Assembly: GCA_902363875.1 (NCBI GenBank)
Contig: CABJBO010000027.1
Location: 1 to 27,016 of the forward strand
Source: Coriobacteriaceae bacterium
GTDB lineage: Bacteria; Actinomycetota; Coriobacteriia; Coriobacteriales; Coriobacteriaceae
Reading direction: 5' to 3'
Length of the DNA: 27,016 nucleotides
Shown here: piece after piece, positions 1 to 8,916 of the stretch
Layout: every line of letters begins with the position of its first letter
Position numbering within the stretch: position 1 is the first letter of the stretch
The notes under the pieces: generated by a model
The model's database searches: none
What the model saw: the letters and a program-made list of their open reading frames with translations, nothing else
Told to the model about the DNA's origin: nothing
Translations under genes and position numbers: made by a program

Positions 1-83
1 TGTGCGGCGTAGGCCGCTTATTAGCCCGTCCAAGAATTGGGGCGCAGTTCACAAACGAGCGGGGATTTTTGGACACCCAAATG

Positions 84-219
84 ACGAGAGTGGAAATCTC
101 CCACTTTGAGCCTGCACATAGGCCAAAAATGGGAGATTATCCACTCTCGTTCTGCGAGCACTCATTGGGGACGTACTTAAATGAGTAGTTTCACTCATTT
201 AAGTACGTCCCCAATGAGT
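84..219. repeat. Composite palindromic repeat, copy A
   Basis: The gap 1-340 has no convincing gene. It holds an inverted repeat with arms at 84-103 and 130-150 (ACGAGAGTGG...TCTCCCA against its complement, one base missing in the left arm), followed by two exactly inverted 27-nt units at 160-186 and 193-219. Each 27-nt unit is itself a small palindrome (arms ACTCATT/AATGAGT) with a GGGGACGTACTT loop; together they can form a 27-bp stem with a 6-nt loop. A second copy of the composite element lies at 8917-9054. It is probably a REP- or MITE-like element and may also shape transcription upstream of the gene at 341. Confidence 0.85.
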
Positions 220-340
220 AGGAAAAATGGGCCATGTGTCCCAGTTGTGGAGACTCGTTGAGCCGTCTGGGTATCGTGAAAGGCTGCGCACTCCCCCATC
301 ATCAAAAGTGACACACGCTACCAGTTGATGGGAGGCAGCC

Positions 341-1078
341 ATGGGCTTCTTTGACAAGATGTTCGAGAAGAAAGAGTGCGCGATTTGCGGTACCGAGCTG
401 GGACTTCTAGGTAAGACAAAAATCAATGAAGGCTACCTGTGCAAAGAGTGCGCCGGCAAGCTCTCCCCCTACTTTCACGGCTATCGCTCCAGCACCGCGG
501 ACGATATCCGTGAGCAACTCGCCTACCGCGAGGCCAACGCCGAGCGCCTGGCGTCGTTCAACCCCACGCGCACGCTTTCTGCCGGGCGCACCAACATCAT
601 GCTCGATGAGGACGCGGGCCTGCTGATCATCACCTCGCAGAGCCGCTGGCGCGACGCCAATCCCGACATCATCGAGTTCTCGCAGGTACTCGGCTGCGAT
701 ATGGATATCGACGAGCATCGCACCGAGATCTATCGCGAGACCGAGGACGGCGAGCGCGAGAGCTACAACCCGCCGCGCTACGACCTGGATTACGACTTTA
801 ATCTGACCATTCACGTCAACACGCCGTACTTTACCGAGATCAACCTGCGCGTAAACGACTCCACCATCGATCAGCGCGGCTCCATCGAATACCGCGAGGC
901 CAAGCGCCAGGCAACCGAGGTCCGCGACGCGCTGGTGCAGCTGCACCAGGAGACGCGCGACAGCGTCGTTGCCGCCAAGGCCCCCAAGACTGCGGTGACC
1001 TGCCCCTTCTGCGGTGCAACCACCATTCCCGATGCCAGTGGGCGCTGCGAATACTGCGGCGGCGCCATCGGCGCATAG
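341..1078 (+). CDS. DUF4428-type zinc-ribbon protein
   Basis: This 245-residue cytoplasmic protein has a zinc-binding module at each end. The N-terminal one uses Cys13, Cys16, Cys34 and Cys37 (CAIC...CKEC), the layout of DUF4428 proteins; the C-terminal ribbon uses Cys221, Cys224, Cys236 and Cys239 (CPFC...CEYC). The central part (about 60-200) resembles the DUF4428-linked domain with alternating hydrophobic strands and no visible catalytic motif. The start is set by GGGAGG placed 6 nt before the ATG. It is the first gene of a plus-strand group of four (24 nt to the next gene). All of the first three proteins carry Cys4 ribbons, which suggests they assemble or share a partner at the membrane-stress complex. 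No enzymatic role can be assigned. Confidence 0.8.
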   Translation: MGFFDKMFEKKECAICGTELGLLGKTKINEGYLCKECAGKLSPYFHGYRSSTADDIREQLAYREANAERLASFNPTRTLSAGRTNIMLDEDAGLLIITSQSRWRDANPDIIEFSQVLGCDMDIDEHRTEIYRETEDGERESYNPPRYDLDYDFNLTIHVNTPYFTEINLRVNDSTIDQRGSIEYREAKRQATEVRDALVQLHQETRDSVVAAKAPKTAVTCPFCGATTIPDASGRCEYCGGAIGA

Positions 1079-1102
1079 CCTCCGGCACGGAAAGGACCGA
1101 TC

Positions 1103-2425
1103 ATGGCCTTCGAGAGCGTTAACTATCAGTGCCCTGCCTGCGGTGGCCCCCTGCATTTTGCCAGCGCCGAGCAAAAGCTCGTCTGCGACTACTGTGACTC
1201 ACGCTTTGAAGTCGAAGAAGTCGAGGCCCTCTATCGCGAGCGCCAGGACAAGGCCGACGCCAAAGCCGATGCGGCAGCCGCAACGCCCAAGTCCGTCGCC
1301 GACGACGCGGTGCAGGAGCTCGCCCAAAACGCCGGCTACATCTGCTCGTCGTGCGGCGCCGAGCTCGTGTCCGACGGCACCGTCGCCGTCACCACCTGCC
1401 CGTACTGCGGTAACTCCGCCGTGGCGCCCGGCCAGCTCTCAGGCGACTTCTCGCCCGACCTGGTGATTCCGTTTAAGCTCGGGCACGACGACGTCACAGC
1501 CGCACTCAAGGAACACTACAAGGGCAAGATCTTGCTGCCCAAGAGCTTTGTCACCGGCAACCACATCGACGAGGTCCAAGGTGTCTACGTGCCGTTTTGG
1601 CTCTACGGCGCCCGCGTGGACGGCGAAGTGTACTTTGACGCGACCAACGAGACCGTGACCGAGGAATCCGACCGCACCGTCACGACCACCGACCACTACG
1701 ATGCCTATCGCAAGGGCAATATCTCGTTTAAGCGCGTGCCCGTCGACGGATCGTCCAAGATGCCCGACGGCCACATGGACGCCATCGAGCCGTTTGACTA
1801 CGACGCGCTGCGTCCGTTCTCGGTCGCATATATGCCCGGCTACATCGCCAACCGTTACGACGAGGACTGCGAGACCTGCAAGGCGCGCGCCGAGCGCCGT
1901 ATGGAAGAAAGCACGATCTCGGCCCTGCGCGAGACTGTCGTCGACGAATACGACGATGCCACGGTCGAAAGCAAGCAGCTCGACTACACCTGGGAAGACA
2001 GCGACTACGCCCTGTTCCCCGTCTGGATGCTCTCCACCTCGTGGAACGGCAAGAGCTACCTGTTTGCCATGAACGGCCAGACCGGCCGCTTGGTCGGCGA
2101 GCTCCCCTGTTCCAAGCCCAAGCTCGCCATCGCCTCGGTGCTGTTCTTTGTGATCGGATTTGTCCTCTCCCAGATTCTCTTTATGGGCGAGAACGCCTTC
2201 GATCCGGATTACCTCGCCTTTGATATCGAGGGCATCCTCATCAACATCATCGCGCCGCTGATCATCGTGATTATCGGAGACGTGCTACTGGTAGGCCAGC
2301 TCAAGACGGCCAACGAGGCCACCCACGCCGACGAGTACTGCGGCGAGCTCGACCTGACCGAGAAGCACGACACCTTCAGCCACACCGAGACCACCGTTGT
2401 CATGAAAGACGACAAGGACGACTAA
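1103..2425 (+). CDS. TFIIB-like zinc-ribbon membrane protein (YdjG-like)
   Basis: The 440-residue product begins with two Cys4 ribbons: Cys10/Cys13/Cys28/Cys31 and Cys81/Cys84/Cys99/Cys102. A long soluble domain follows (about 115-340; 'VPFWLYGARVDG' and 'LFPVWMLSTSW' are typical of this ribbon-protein family), then two hydrophobic helices near 343-368 and 378-402 and a charged acidic tail. It is therefore anchored in the membrane with its ribbons in the cytoplasm. Bacillus subtilis YdjG has the same order (ribbons, then two helices) and is encoded with the SPFH protein YdjI and the PspA homologue YdjF; the gene after this one is an SPFH protein, which supports the analogy. The assignment to YdjG rests on architecture and neighbours, not on a run alignment. 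SD GGAAAGGA precedes the ATG. Confidence 0.78.
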   Translation: MAFESVNYQCPACGGPLHFASAEQKLVCDYCDSRFEVEEVEALYRERQDKADAKADAAAATPKSVADDAVQELAQNAGYICSSCGAELVSDGTVAVTTCPYCGNSAVAPGQLSGDFSPDLVIPFKLGHDDVTAALKEHYKGKILLPKSFVTGNHIDEVQGVYVPFWLYGARVDGEVYFDATNETVTEESDRTVTTTDHYDAYRKGNISFKRVPVDGSSKMPDGHMDAIEPFDYDALRPFSVAYMPGYIANRYDEDCETCKARAERRMEESTISALRETVVDEYDDATVESKQLDYTWEDSDYALFPVWMLSTSWNGKSYLFAMNGQTGRLVGELPCSKPKLAIASVLFFVIGFVLSQILFMGENAFDPDYLAFDIEGILINIIAPLIIVIIGDVLLVGQLKTANEATHADEYCGELDLTEKHDTFSHTETTVVMKDDKDD

Positions 2426-2473
2426 GCAATCCAACCAATACCACCCGGCCTTTGACGAGAAAGGAAGATCACC

Positions 2474-3715
2474 ATGGGACTCTTGAAAGCTGGATTGGGA
2501 GCTGCCGGCGGCGTCATGGCCGACCAGTGGAAGGAATTTATCTACTGCGAATCGATGCCTGCTGACGTCTTGGCCTGCAAGGGCAGCAAACGCACCGGTG
2601 GCCGCAGCTCCAACACGCGCGGCGAGGACAACGTCATCTCCAACGGCTCCGTCATCGCCGTCAACGACGGCCAGGGCATGCTCGTGGTGCAAAACGGCAA
2701 GATCATCGAAGTCGCACTGGAGCCCGGTGAGTTCGTCTTCGATACCGGCAGCGAGCCGAGCGTCTTTAGCGGCAACCTAGGCGATTCCATCAAGGAGACC
2801 TTCGCCAATATCGGCAGCCGCTTTACCTTTGGCGGCGACGCGGGCAAGGACCAGCGCGTCTACTTCATCAACACCAAGGAGATCATCGGCAACAAGTACG
2901 GCACCGCCTCGCCCGTGCCCTTCCGCGTGATCGATAACAACATTGGCCTGGACGTTGACATCTCCGTGCGCTGCAACGGCGAGTACTCGTACCGCATCAC
3001 CAACCCGCTGCTGTTCTACACCAACGTGTGCGGCAACGTGACCGATAGCTACACGCGCGACAAGATCGACAGCCAGCTTAAGTCCGAGCTGCTCACCGCC
3101 CTGCAGCCCGCCTTTGCCAAGATCTCGGAAATGGGCATCCGCTACAGCGCCATCCCCGGCCACACCACCGAGCTCGCCCGCGCGCTCAACGAGGTCCTCT
3201 CTGCCGATTGGCGTGACCTGCGCGGCGTCGAGATCGTGAGCTTTGGCGTCAACTCCATCGCCGCCTCGCAAGAGGACGAGCAGATGATCAAGGATCTGCA
3301 GAAAGCCGCGGTCATGCGCGATCCCACCATGGCGGCAGCCAACATTGCCAGCGCCCAGAGCGACGCAATGCGCGCGGCAGCCGCCAACCCCAACGGCGCG
3401 ATGGCAGGCTTTATGGGCATGGGCATGGCAGGTGGCATGGGCGGCATGAACGCCAGCCAGCTGTTCGCCGCCGGCCAAGCACGGCAGCAGGCCGCCCCGC
3501 AGCCGGCTCCGGCACCCGCTCCCGCACCGGCTCCCGCCGCTGCTCCCGCGGCCGGCACATGGACCTGCAGCTGCGGCGCCACCAACACCGGCAAGTTCTG
3601 CTCCGAGTGTGGCAGTCCCGCACCCGCCCCGGCACCGGCCAAGTGGTTCTGCCCCAACTGCGGCAGCGAAAACGGCGGCAAGTTCTGCAGCAACTGCGGA
3701 ACGCCCAGGCCCTAG
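2474..3715 (+). CDS. SPFH-domain protein with C-terminal double zinc ribbon (YdjI-like)
   Basis: The 413-residue protein is an SPFH/'virion core protein'-like scaffold. The SPFH region spans roughly 20-290 ('VIAVNDGQGMLVVQNGKI', 'VFDTGSEPSVF', 'SYRITNPLLFY'). A Gly/Met/Ala-rich stretch and a Pro-Ala linker (about 335-360) lead to two short Cys4 ribbons, CSCG...CSEC and CPNC...CSNC, joined by a second Pro-Ala linker. No membrane helix is evident, so it probably binds the membrane through the ribbon protein encoded just before it. In B. subtilis YdjI recruits the PspA-family protein YdjF; no PspA gene is visible in this window, so any partner must lie elsewhere. Start chosen from GAGAAAGGA upstream of ATG at 2474; it is 48 nt after the previous stop and co-directional. 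Confidence 0.8.
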   Translation: MGLLKAGLGAAGGVMADQWKEFIYCESMPADVLACKGSKRTGGRSSNTRGEDNVISNGSVIAVNDGQGMLVVQNGKIIEVALEPGEFVFDTGSEPSVFSGNLGDSIKETFANIGSRFTFGGDAGKDQRVYFINTKEIIGNKYGTASPVPFRVIDNNIGLDVDISVRCNGEYSYRITNPLLFYTNVCGNVTDSYTRDKIDSQLKSELLTALQPAFAKISEMGIRYSAIPGHTTELARALNEVLSADWRDLRGVEIVSFGVNSIAASQEDEQMIKDLQKAAVMRDPTMAAANIASAQSDAMRAAAANPNGAMAGFMGMGMAGGMGGMNASQLFAAGQARQQAAPQPAPAPAPAPAPAAAPAAGTWTCSCGATNTGKFCSECGSPAPAPAPAKWFCPNCGSENGGKFCSNCGTPRP

Positions 3716-3795
3716 CCCCTCTATCTGGTAATTGGCGGGGGATCCGCCACCCCCGCATTTGCTTCTATGGGTTTCGTTCGATAAAGGAGGACACC

Positions 3796-4638
3796 ATGAA
3801 GACAACGTTCAAAAAGTCCGTACTCGCATTTCTGACATGCGTCCTTGCGCTCGCCTTTGCCCTGACGGGCTGCAGCGGCGGCGGCAAAGACCCCAAGGCC
3901 AACTTCGTCGGCAGCTGGGAACTCTCGGGTGGAACCCTGGAGGGCGAAGAACTGACCGATGAGTACATGAAGATGCTCGAGGATTGGGGTGTGCGCTGCG
4001 TCCTGATTCTCGATGAGGACGGTACAGGTGCCCTCGACCTGTTCCTTGAAGTCGTCGACCTTAAATGGGAGGCAAAGGACGCCACCACCGTAACCATCAC
4101 CGCCGAAGACGAGTCGCATGACATGAAGCTCAAGGACGGCAAGCTCATCCTCGAAGAGGATGACGGCAATCTTGTCTTTACCAAGTCCGACAAGGACCTG
4201 TCCGGCACGGTGAAGAAGGATCGCGAGGCGGCCGAGAAGGAAGAAGAGATCGACGAGGCCGTCGAAGACGACGACGTCCAGAAGATTGAAATCTCCCCCG
4301 CCGTCACCGTTGCCGATGACGACCTGTGCACCATCACCGTCACCGAGAAGTTCAAGGACGAGTGGGGCGACATCGGTTTTGTCGTCAACATCACCAACAA
4401 GAGCGACAAGGACCTGACCTTCTACGCTCCTTCCGGCAAGACCAACGTCAACGGCACCATGAAGGAACCCTGGTTCTCGGCTCACCTGATGCCCGGCACC
4501 AACGCCACCGAGGAATTCACGTTCTCGAGCGGCGAGCTTGACAGCCTTGACGACCTGGTCAACACGACCATCGGCATCGACGCCTACCTGACCGATTCCT
4601 ACGAGGACGTCGCCTCCTACAGCGTAACCATCGCGTAG
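3796..4638 (+). CDS. Two-domain surface lipoprotein
   Basis: The start at 3796 follows AAAGGAGG and gives a 280-residue product with a classical lipoprotein signal: basic MKTTFKK, hydrophobic core and lipobox LTGC (Cys about 24), then a Gly/Ser linker. A longer frame open from 3559 is rejected because it would overlap the SPFH gene and lose the signal peptide. Residues about 33-135 ('VGSWELSGG...') look like a lipocalin-like or DUF4923-type beta domain; an acidic, Glu/Asp-rich linker follows; residues about 165-280 form a beta-rich domain ('FVVNITNKSDKDLTFYAPSG') similar to DUF5067/immunoglobulin-like domains in Gram-positive lipoproteins. The protein is anchored outside the cytoplasmic membrane. 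It lies 80 nt after the SPFH gene and probably belongs to the same operon, ending at the hairpin at 4690. Its ligand is unknown. Confidence 0.78.
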   Translation: MKTTFKKSVLAFLTCVLALAFALTGCSGGGKDPKANFVGSWELSGGTLEGEELTDEYMKMLEDWGVRCVLILDEDGTGALDLFLEVVDLKWEAKDATTVTITAEDESHDMKLKDGKLILEEDDGNLVFTKSDKDLSGTVKKDREAAEKEEEIDEAVEDDDVQKIEISPAVTVADDDLCTITVTEKFKDEWGDIGFVVNITNKSDKDLTFYAPSGKTNVNGTMKEPWFSAHLMPGTNATEEFTFSSGELDSLDDLVNTTIGIDAYLTDSYEDVASYSVTIA

Positions 4639-4689
4639 CGGTAGACCACGACAGCCGCGGATTGGCGGACACATCCGCGCACACCAGAC

Positions 4690-4718
4690 GGGGCCGCAGG
4701 AGATGATCCTGCGGCCCC
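4690..4718 (+). terminator. Strong hairpin after lipoprotein gene
   Basis: A perfect 12-bp GC-rich stem (4690-4701 with 4707-4718, arms GGGGCCGCAGGA/TCCTGCGGCCCC) with a 5-nt loop lies 51 nt after the lipoprotein stop. The following U tract is weak (CGCTTTATG), so termination is likely but not certain. Confidence 0.65.
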
Positions 4719-4752
4719 GCCGCTTTATGCCGACAGCACTGCCCATACAAGC

Positions 4753-4793
4753 AGGCCGCCCGCCGTTTTTAGATGCGAAACGGTGGGCGGCCT
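4753..4793. terminator. Hairpin between convergent operons
   Basis: Arms at 4753-4768 and 4778-4793 (AGGCCGCCCGCCGTTT against its complement, one mismatch) form a 16-bp stem 36 nt downstream of the response regulator stop on the minus strand. There is no long U run on either side; it may act for both converging transcripts. Confidence 0.55.
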
Positions 4794-4829
4794 ATCTTTG
4801 CGGTGCCGGAACACGGGTGAGCGCATCGA

Positions 4830-5453
4830 TTACGGGCGCTCCATGTTGGGAACGATGCTGCCCTCGGTCACCGCATGCACGGCCAGGCGCATGATGTTGT
4901 CGTAGCCGGTCTTGCTCAGGATCTCCGAGATGCGGCGCTTGATGGTGCCCTCGCTCATAAACAGCTCGGCCGCGATCTCGCGACGACTTTTGCCCTCGCA
5001 GGCAAGGCGCAAAATCGATAGCTCGACATCGTCGAGGGCTGCCGTGCCCGAAAAAATGCTCTCGGGCGGCTTGGGAAACGTGCAGTAGCCAGCCAACGTG
5101 GAGCGCATCACGGCGAACAGCTCGTCGATACCGACGTTCTTGTACACAAAGCTATCGACGCCCGCCTCGCGGGCCTGATCGACAAAGGTGATCTCGGGCA
5201 TGCCTGTCATGATAATGACGCGACACTCGGGCAGTTGTTCTTTGATGCGCGCCGCCGCCACGATGCCGTTGGAATCGTGTTCGGTGCACACATCCATCAG
5301 TATCATGTCCGGACGCTCCTTAAGCACAACGTCCAAGGCATCCGAGGCGTCGGCGATCGCGGCGACAACGGTCATGTCGGGCTGGTCGCCCACGGAACGC
5401 GCGAGGCTCTCGCGCAAGATAGCCTGGTCTTCGACGATTAACGCGCGGATCAT
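4830..5453 (-). CDS. NarL/LuxR-family response regulator
   Basis: The 207-residue protein has an N-terminal receiver domain with the acidic pair Glu8/Asp9, phospho-acceptor Asp54 ('MILMDVCTEH'), switch Thr83 ('IIMTG') and Lys105 ('FVYKN'). Residues about 140-195 are a LuxR-type helix-turn-helix ('REIAAELFMSEGTIKRRIS'). It is a cytoplasmic DNA-binding regulator activated by phosphorylation. Its ATG overlaps the TGA of the kinase gene (ATGA, 5450-5453), with AAAGGAG 7 nt upstream inside the kinase gene, so it is translationally coupled and almost certainly the partner of that kinase. Target genes are not evident from the sequence. Confidence 0.92.
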   Translation of the reverse strand: MIRALIVEDQAILRESLARSVGDQPDMTVVAAIADASDALDVVLKERPDMILMDVCTEHDSNGIVAAARIKEQLPECRVIIMTGMPEITFVDQAREAGVDSFVYKNVGIDELFAVMRSTLAGYCTFPKPPESIFSGTAALDDVELSILRLACEGKSRREIAAELFMSEGTIKRRISEILSKTGYDNIMRLAVHAVTEGSIVPNMERP

Positions 5454-6949
5454 GAGTTTCTCCTTTGGGACGTGTCGTTGGCGTTAAGCGGAATGGATAC
5501 CGTAAGCGTAAAGGGCGGGGTGGCGTGGACCTCTAGGCTGCCACCCAGATCTTGCGCGACATGCCTCATACCTGGGATACCCGTTCCCTCGCGATACGAT
5601 ACGGGGGCCGGAGACCCGTCGTTAGAAATCGTCATGTGCGCGACGGCGTCAGCATCCGTCCCCTCCTGCCACAAGCGCACATGGACCCGATGCGCCTGCG
5701 CATGCTTGGTGGCATTGGTCGAGGCCTCGCGGATAATCTGCAAAAAGACGGCGGCGACACGCGCGTCCTCAGGCAGCGCGCCCTCCACATCGATCTGCAC
5801 GCTCACCAGGCCAAAGGCATGGACGATATCGCCCAGTTGCTCTGCCGGTTCGGTGTCGCCCCCGCTGCGCAGATCGGCAGCGATTGAGCGCAGCAGCGGG
5901 TCGATCTGCTCGAGCGACTCGTCATCCAGGCGCCCCTCCTCCAAATAGCGATGGAGGATGGACAGGCGCTGGCCGATCACATCGTGCACGCGGGAACGCA
6001 TGCGCAGGTAGGCCGCATTGTCGGCAACCTTTTTGACTTCTTCGATCTGGGCCTGGAGCTCTTGGCCCGCAAGCTCAAGCAGGTGGTTGGCCTGCGCCAG
6101 GCGGTCATGCGCATGCGCATACTCTGTCACATCCAGACCGATTATGCGCTCGAACGAACGGCCCGAGACCATAACGCCATCGCACACAAACAGGCGAATC
6201 TCGGCGGGAGAAACCTCGACCACCGCACGCGCCTCACCAAAGCGGTCCAGGTTGATCCGCACGCTGTTCTTACCGCCTCCGGGCATTTGCATGCTGAGCT
6301 TGCGCAGGTCGTTCCATGTACCGCTCATATCGCCTAGGTCGGTGGGCATATGAAGCTCCACCAGGTTTTTGCGCATGCAGCGGTTCATGAGCAGTGGACG
6401 GCCCCTCGAGTCCAGATACAGGATGCCCACGGGAATCACGTTGATGGTTTCGATCGTCGAGAACGCGGTGATATCCTCCTGGCGGTTACGGACGTCCATC
6501 AAGAGCGCCGCGACGGAACGGAACAGGAAGAACGCTCCCTCTGCGATAAGGACAACGGCCCACACCGAGCCCATGGCAAAAACCACCGGCGGTGTCACGG
6601 CGCCAACAAGCAGCAGCTCGGCCAGCATGACAGGGCGACGATAGTGCACCATAAGGACCACGCCATAGGCAAAGATCGCGGCATTGAGCCACAGCACTCC
6701 GCCCATTGCCCTGGCGCAAACGTCAAGCGGCGCCACCAGATACGAGCCAGACGACGCGAATAAGATGAGCGCCGAAATCATCAGGTGAAGCACAAGGCTC
6801 GTCTCGTAGGCGCAAATCACCTTACGGTTATAGGACGAGCGGCGCGATGCGATGAGCGGGACGTGGATCATCTGCAGACACGCAGCCAGGGCAAAGATAA
6901 CATCGAGCGCAACGATTTGGGGAAGGATGAACGAAATCTGCATCGTCAC
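5450..6949 (-). CDS. Membrane sensor histidine kinase (NarX/DesK-type)
   Basis: This 499-residue protein starts with GTG in a GTGA overlap with the preceding gene; an ATG two codons later is possible. About five hydrophobic helices fill residues 5-165. A linker with a PAS-like segment ('VIPVGILYLDSRGRPLLMN') and a second conserved segment ending 'IIGLDVTEYA' follow, then a coiled stretch and a HisKA_3-like dimerisation helix containing the probable phospho-acceptor in 'SRVHDVIGQRLSIL'. The C-terminal ATPase domain shows an N box ('REASTNATKHA') and G boxes ('ISNDGSP', 'GTGIPGMRHVAQDLGG'). It should autophosphorylate and pass phosphate to the coupled regulator. The signal is unknown; the membrane protein encoded upstream could supply it. 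Confidence 0.9.
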   Translation of the reverse strand: MTMQISFILPQIVALDVIFALAACLQMIHVPLIASRRSSYNRKVICAYETSLVLHLMISALILFASSGSYLVAPLDVCARAMGGVLWLNAAIFAYGVVLMVHYRRPVMLAELLLVGAVTPPVVFAMGSVWAVVLIAEGAFFLFRSVAALLMDVRNRQEDITAFSTIETINVIPVGILYLDSRGRPLLMNRCMRKNLVELHMPTDLGDMSGTWNDLRKLSMQMPGGGKNSVRINLDRFGEARAVVEVSPAEIRLFVCDGVMVSGRSFERIIGLDVTEYAHAHDRLAQANHLLELAGQELQAQIEEVKKVADNAAYLRMRSRVHDVIGQRLSILHRYLEEGRLDDESLEQIDPLLRSIAADLRSGGDTEPAEQLGDIVHAFGLVSVQIDVEGALPEDARVAAVFLQIIREASTNATKHAQAHRVHVRLWQEGTDADAVAHMTISNDGSPAPVSYREGTGIPGMRHVAQDLGGSLEVHATPPFTLTVSIPLNANDTSQRRNS

Positions 6950-8829
6950 TCACCCGCCCTCGGCATCAAGACGATCATGCGCAGCTGGCCGGGCTCGCCC
7001 TCAAGGCGGTATGCCACGTTGCGCCCTTGCAGAGCGCTTTCGAGCTCTTGCGCAGCGGGCGTCTGCGAAAGATCTTCATCATCGTTGGAAAAAAGCGTGG
7101 CGCGCAGCTCGACACTGCACCGGTCATGGTCGCCCAAGTGATACATAAGCGCCGGATGGTCGGTGGTGTAGGCAAAAAACGCAAAGTCATACACGCAGTC
7201 GTACAGGGCGCTTACCGTACTGGCGTGCATCGGGCGCCGTATGGCGATAATCGAGGCGCAATCGACATCGATGGTGCGCAGGTCACTTGCGAGCTCGTTG
7301 GCGATGAGCTGAATGCGGTCGCGGTCAAAACCGCTCTCCCCGTGCTGTGCCAACGTGAGCGACCCCTTGCGTTTGCAATAGGCGACGAGCATCTTGGCGC
7401 GCTGCAGCATGCGGTAACGCTCGTGCGAAGATGCCTCATCGGTCAACGGCGGCAGCGAGCTCAACAGGTCGTACATCCCTTCGAGCGCACGGGCAAGCGC
7501 TTGGTCCACGTCTTGGACCAGTAAGGTCTCGGCCTCTTGGTCTGCCAGATGCGTCTTAAGGTCGTAGTCGGCGGCGAGCAGCTCGTTTTGGCGCTGCAGC
7601 TCCATGCGACGATGCGCCAGCTCGCGATTGAGCTCGTTGAGCTCCGACACGTCTTGGGCAAGCAGGGCCGATCCGCCCAGCAGTGGAAAGGCTCGGTACA
7701 TCACATCGGGATCGGACGCCACGGCAAAGGCATGGGCATGCCCGTGTTCCTGGGCCCGCAGCTCTTCGCACACGCCCGCCGGCATTGGCTTTGACACCGG
7801 TGTGGCATAGACTTCCTGCAGGTCGCGCGTTAGAACTTTGAGGTCGAGCGGCAAGGTATCGAAGATGCCAGCAATGTCGTGATATGACGGAATGACACCG
7901 CAATCGAGACAGATTTCCATCGCCACCACGCACAAGACGCAATAGACGAGCGAGAAGTTGAGCCTCCATGCCCAGGGCACGCGCAGAGCATACGAGATGG
8001 CAAAGAACGCACCACCCAACAAAACAAGCGCCGCCGTGCCCGAGAAACGTTGGATGCGAAAGGACGAGGACCGGCCCACCAGGATAAAAAAGGCCACGAA
8101 GTTAAAGGCCGTCCACACTAAGACGGCGAAATAGCCCCAGCCGTACGTGTAATCGTTGCTCCAGGTGTCGCTTGCACGGTCAAAGTGGAATACCTGCCGG
8201 TGGAAATCGTTGGTGAGCACAAAACCGATAAGTAGGATGGCCACGACCCACAAGATGCTGCGATAGCGACGGCCCGCACGGTGTTGTTCCAGCCCCGCAA
8301 GGCGCAGGCCGCACAGCTGGTAGAGCAGCGGAATGAGCGTCATGGGCACGTAGTACAGGTACCACAGCACGGTGGCATAGAACGGTGTGAACGACTTGTA
8401 TTTGAGGATGACCTCAATCATCCAGAGGGCGCAGATGGTGGCGACGGCAACAAGGCGGCGGCGCAACACATAGTCCAAACAGCGCAGATAGACCGATACA
8501 CCCCAGATCGAAAATATAATTGCGGCGACAAGCAACGGGAGAGAGCTCGAGTGGACGAGCGCATCCACGACCTCTTCGGACACCTCGCTATAGGCGAGCA
8601 CGGCGTTGGAAAGCTTGGGGTCGGAGGCAAACAGCGCCGGCAAGACTGCCAAAAGCATGAGGAACAGCACGGTGATGGCGCCGGCGATAGCAAAGACGCG
8701 GTGACGGTACACCTGATGTGTTATACCAACAAGGAATCGCGGCATGGCGAAGAGCCTGCCGCCCCTGGGATCCGCCACGGGTGCGGATCGGGCGGTCGCG
8801 TGGCCGATATGTCGCTCGCGGGTACCCAT
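6946..8829 (-). CDS. Polytopic membrane sensor protein with kinase-like tail
   Basis: First gene of the three-gene sensor operon. I place the start at the ATG at 8829 (AAAGG 4 nt upstream; 627 residues). The open frame reaches 8922, and a later ATG at 8745 begins just before the basic/hydrophobic N terminus 'MPRFLVGITHQ', so the true start is uncertain. About eight membrane helices span the first half. The cytoplasmic half includes a long coiled coil ('ELNRELAHRRMELQRQNELLAADYDLK') and a segment similar to the dimerisation/ATPase region of 7TM histidine kinases ('MLVAYCKRKGSLTL'). I see no usual phospho-acceptor His motif and no N-box or G-box, so it appears to be an inactive kinase relative that may sense a ligand and control the kinase encoded next to it. 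Confidence 0.78.
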   Translation of the reverse strand: MGTRERHIGHATARSAPVADPRGGRLFAMPRFLVGITHQVYRHRVFAIAGAITVLFLMLLAVLPALFASDPKLSNAVLAYSEVSEEVVDALVHSSSLPLLVAAIIFSIWGVSVYLRCLDYVLRRRLVAVATICALWMIEVILKYKSFTPFYATVLWYLYYVPMTLIPLLYQLCGLRLAGLEQHRAGRRYRSILWVVAILLIGFVLTNDFHRQVFHFDRASDTWSNDYTYGWGYFAVLVWTAFNFVAFFILVGRSSSFRIQRFSGTAALVLLGGAFFAISYALRVPWAWRLNFSLVYCVLCVVAMEICLDCGVIPSYHDIAGIFDTLPLDLKVLTRDLQEVYATPVSKPMPAGVCEELRAQEHGHAHAFAVASDPDVMYRAFPLLGGSALLAQDVSELNELNRELAHRRMELQRQNELLAADYDLKTHLADQEAETLLVQDVDQALARALEGMYDLLSSLPPLTDEASSHERYRMLQRAKMLVAYCKRKGSLTLAQHGESGFDRDRIQLIANELASDLRTIDVDCASIIAIRRPMHASTVSALYDCVYDFAFFAYTTDHPALMYHLGDHDRCSVELRATLFSNDDEDLSQTPAAQELESALQGRNVAYRLEGEPGQLRMIVLMPRAGE

Positions 8830-8916
8830 AGTGCCTTTAGTGTACCGACAGGCAGGCCCAAAAAGCGGGCCACATGTCCCAAAATCCGCCGACGGCAAAG
8901 GGTGTCCCCAGCTGCC

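Noticed and set aside
1..80. 3' end of an upstream gene
   Set aside because: A stop codon is present in a plus frame near position 10, but about three codons are too few to support any call.
2777..3805. Long antisense open frames opposite the SPFH and other genes
   Set aside because: They mirror codon bias of the sense genes, lack ribosome sites and recognisable motifs; the same applies to long frames opposite the kinase, isomerase, GH1 and MgtE-like genes.
8745..8829. Start of the membrane sensor at 8745 instead of 8829
   Set aside because: Possible, since the first helix follows closely, but the ribosome site there is poorer (GGCAGG, 9 nt away); kept as an alternative only.
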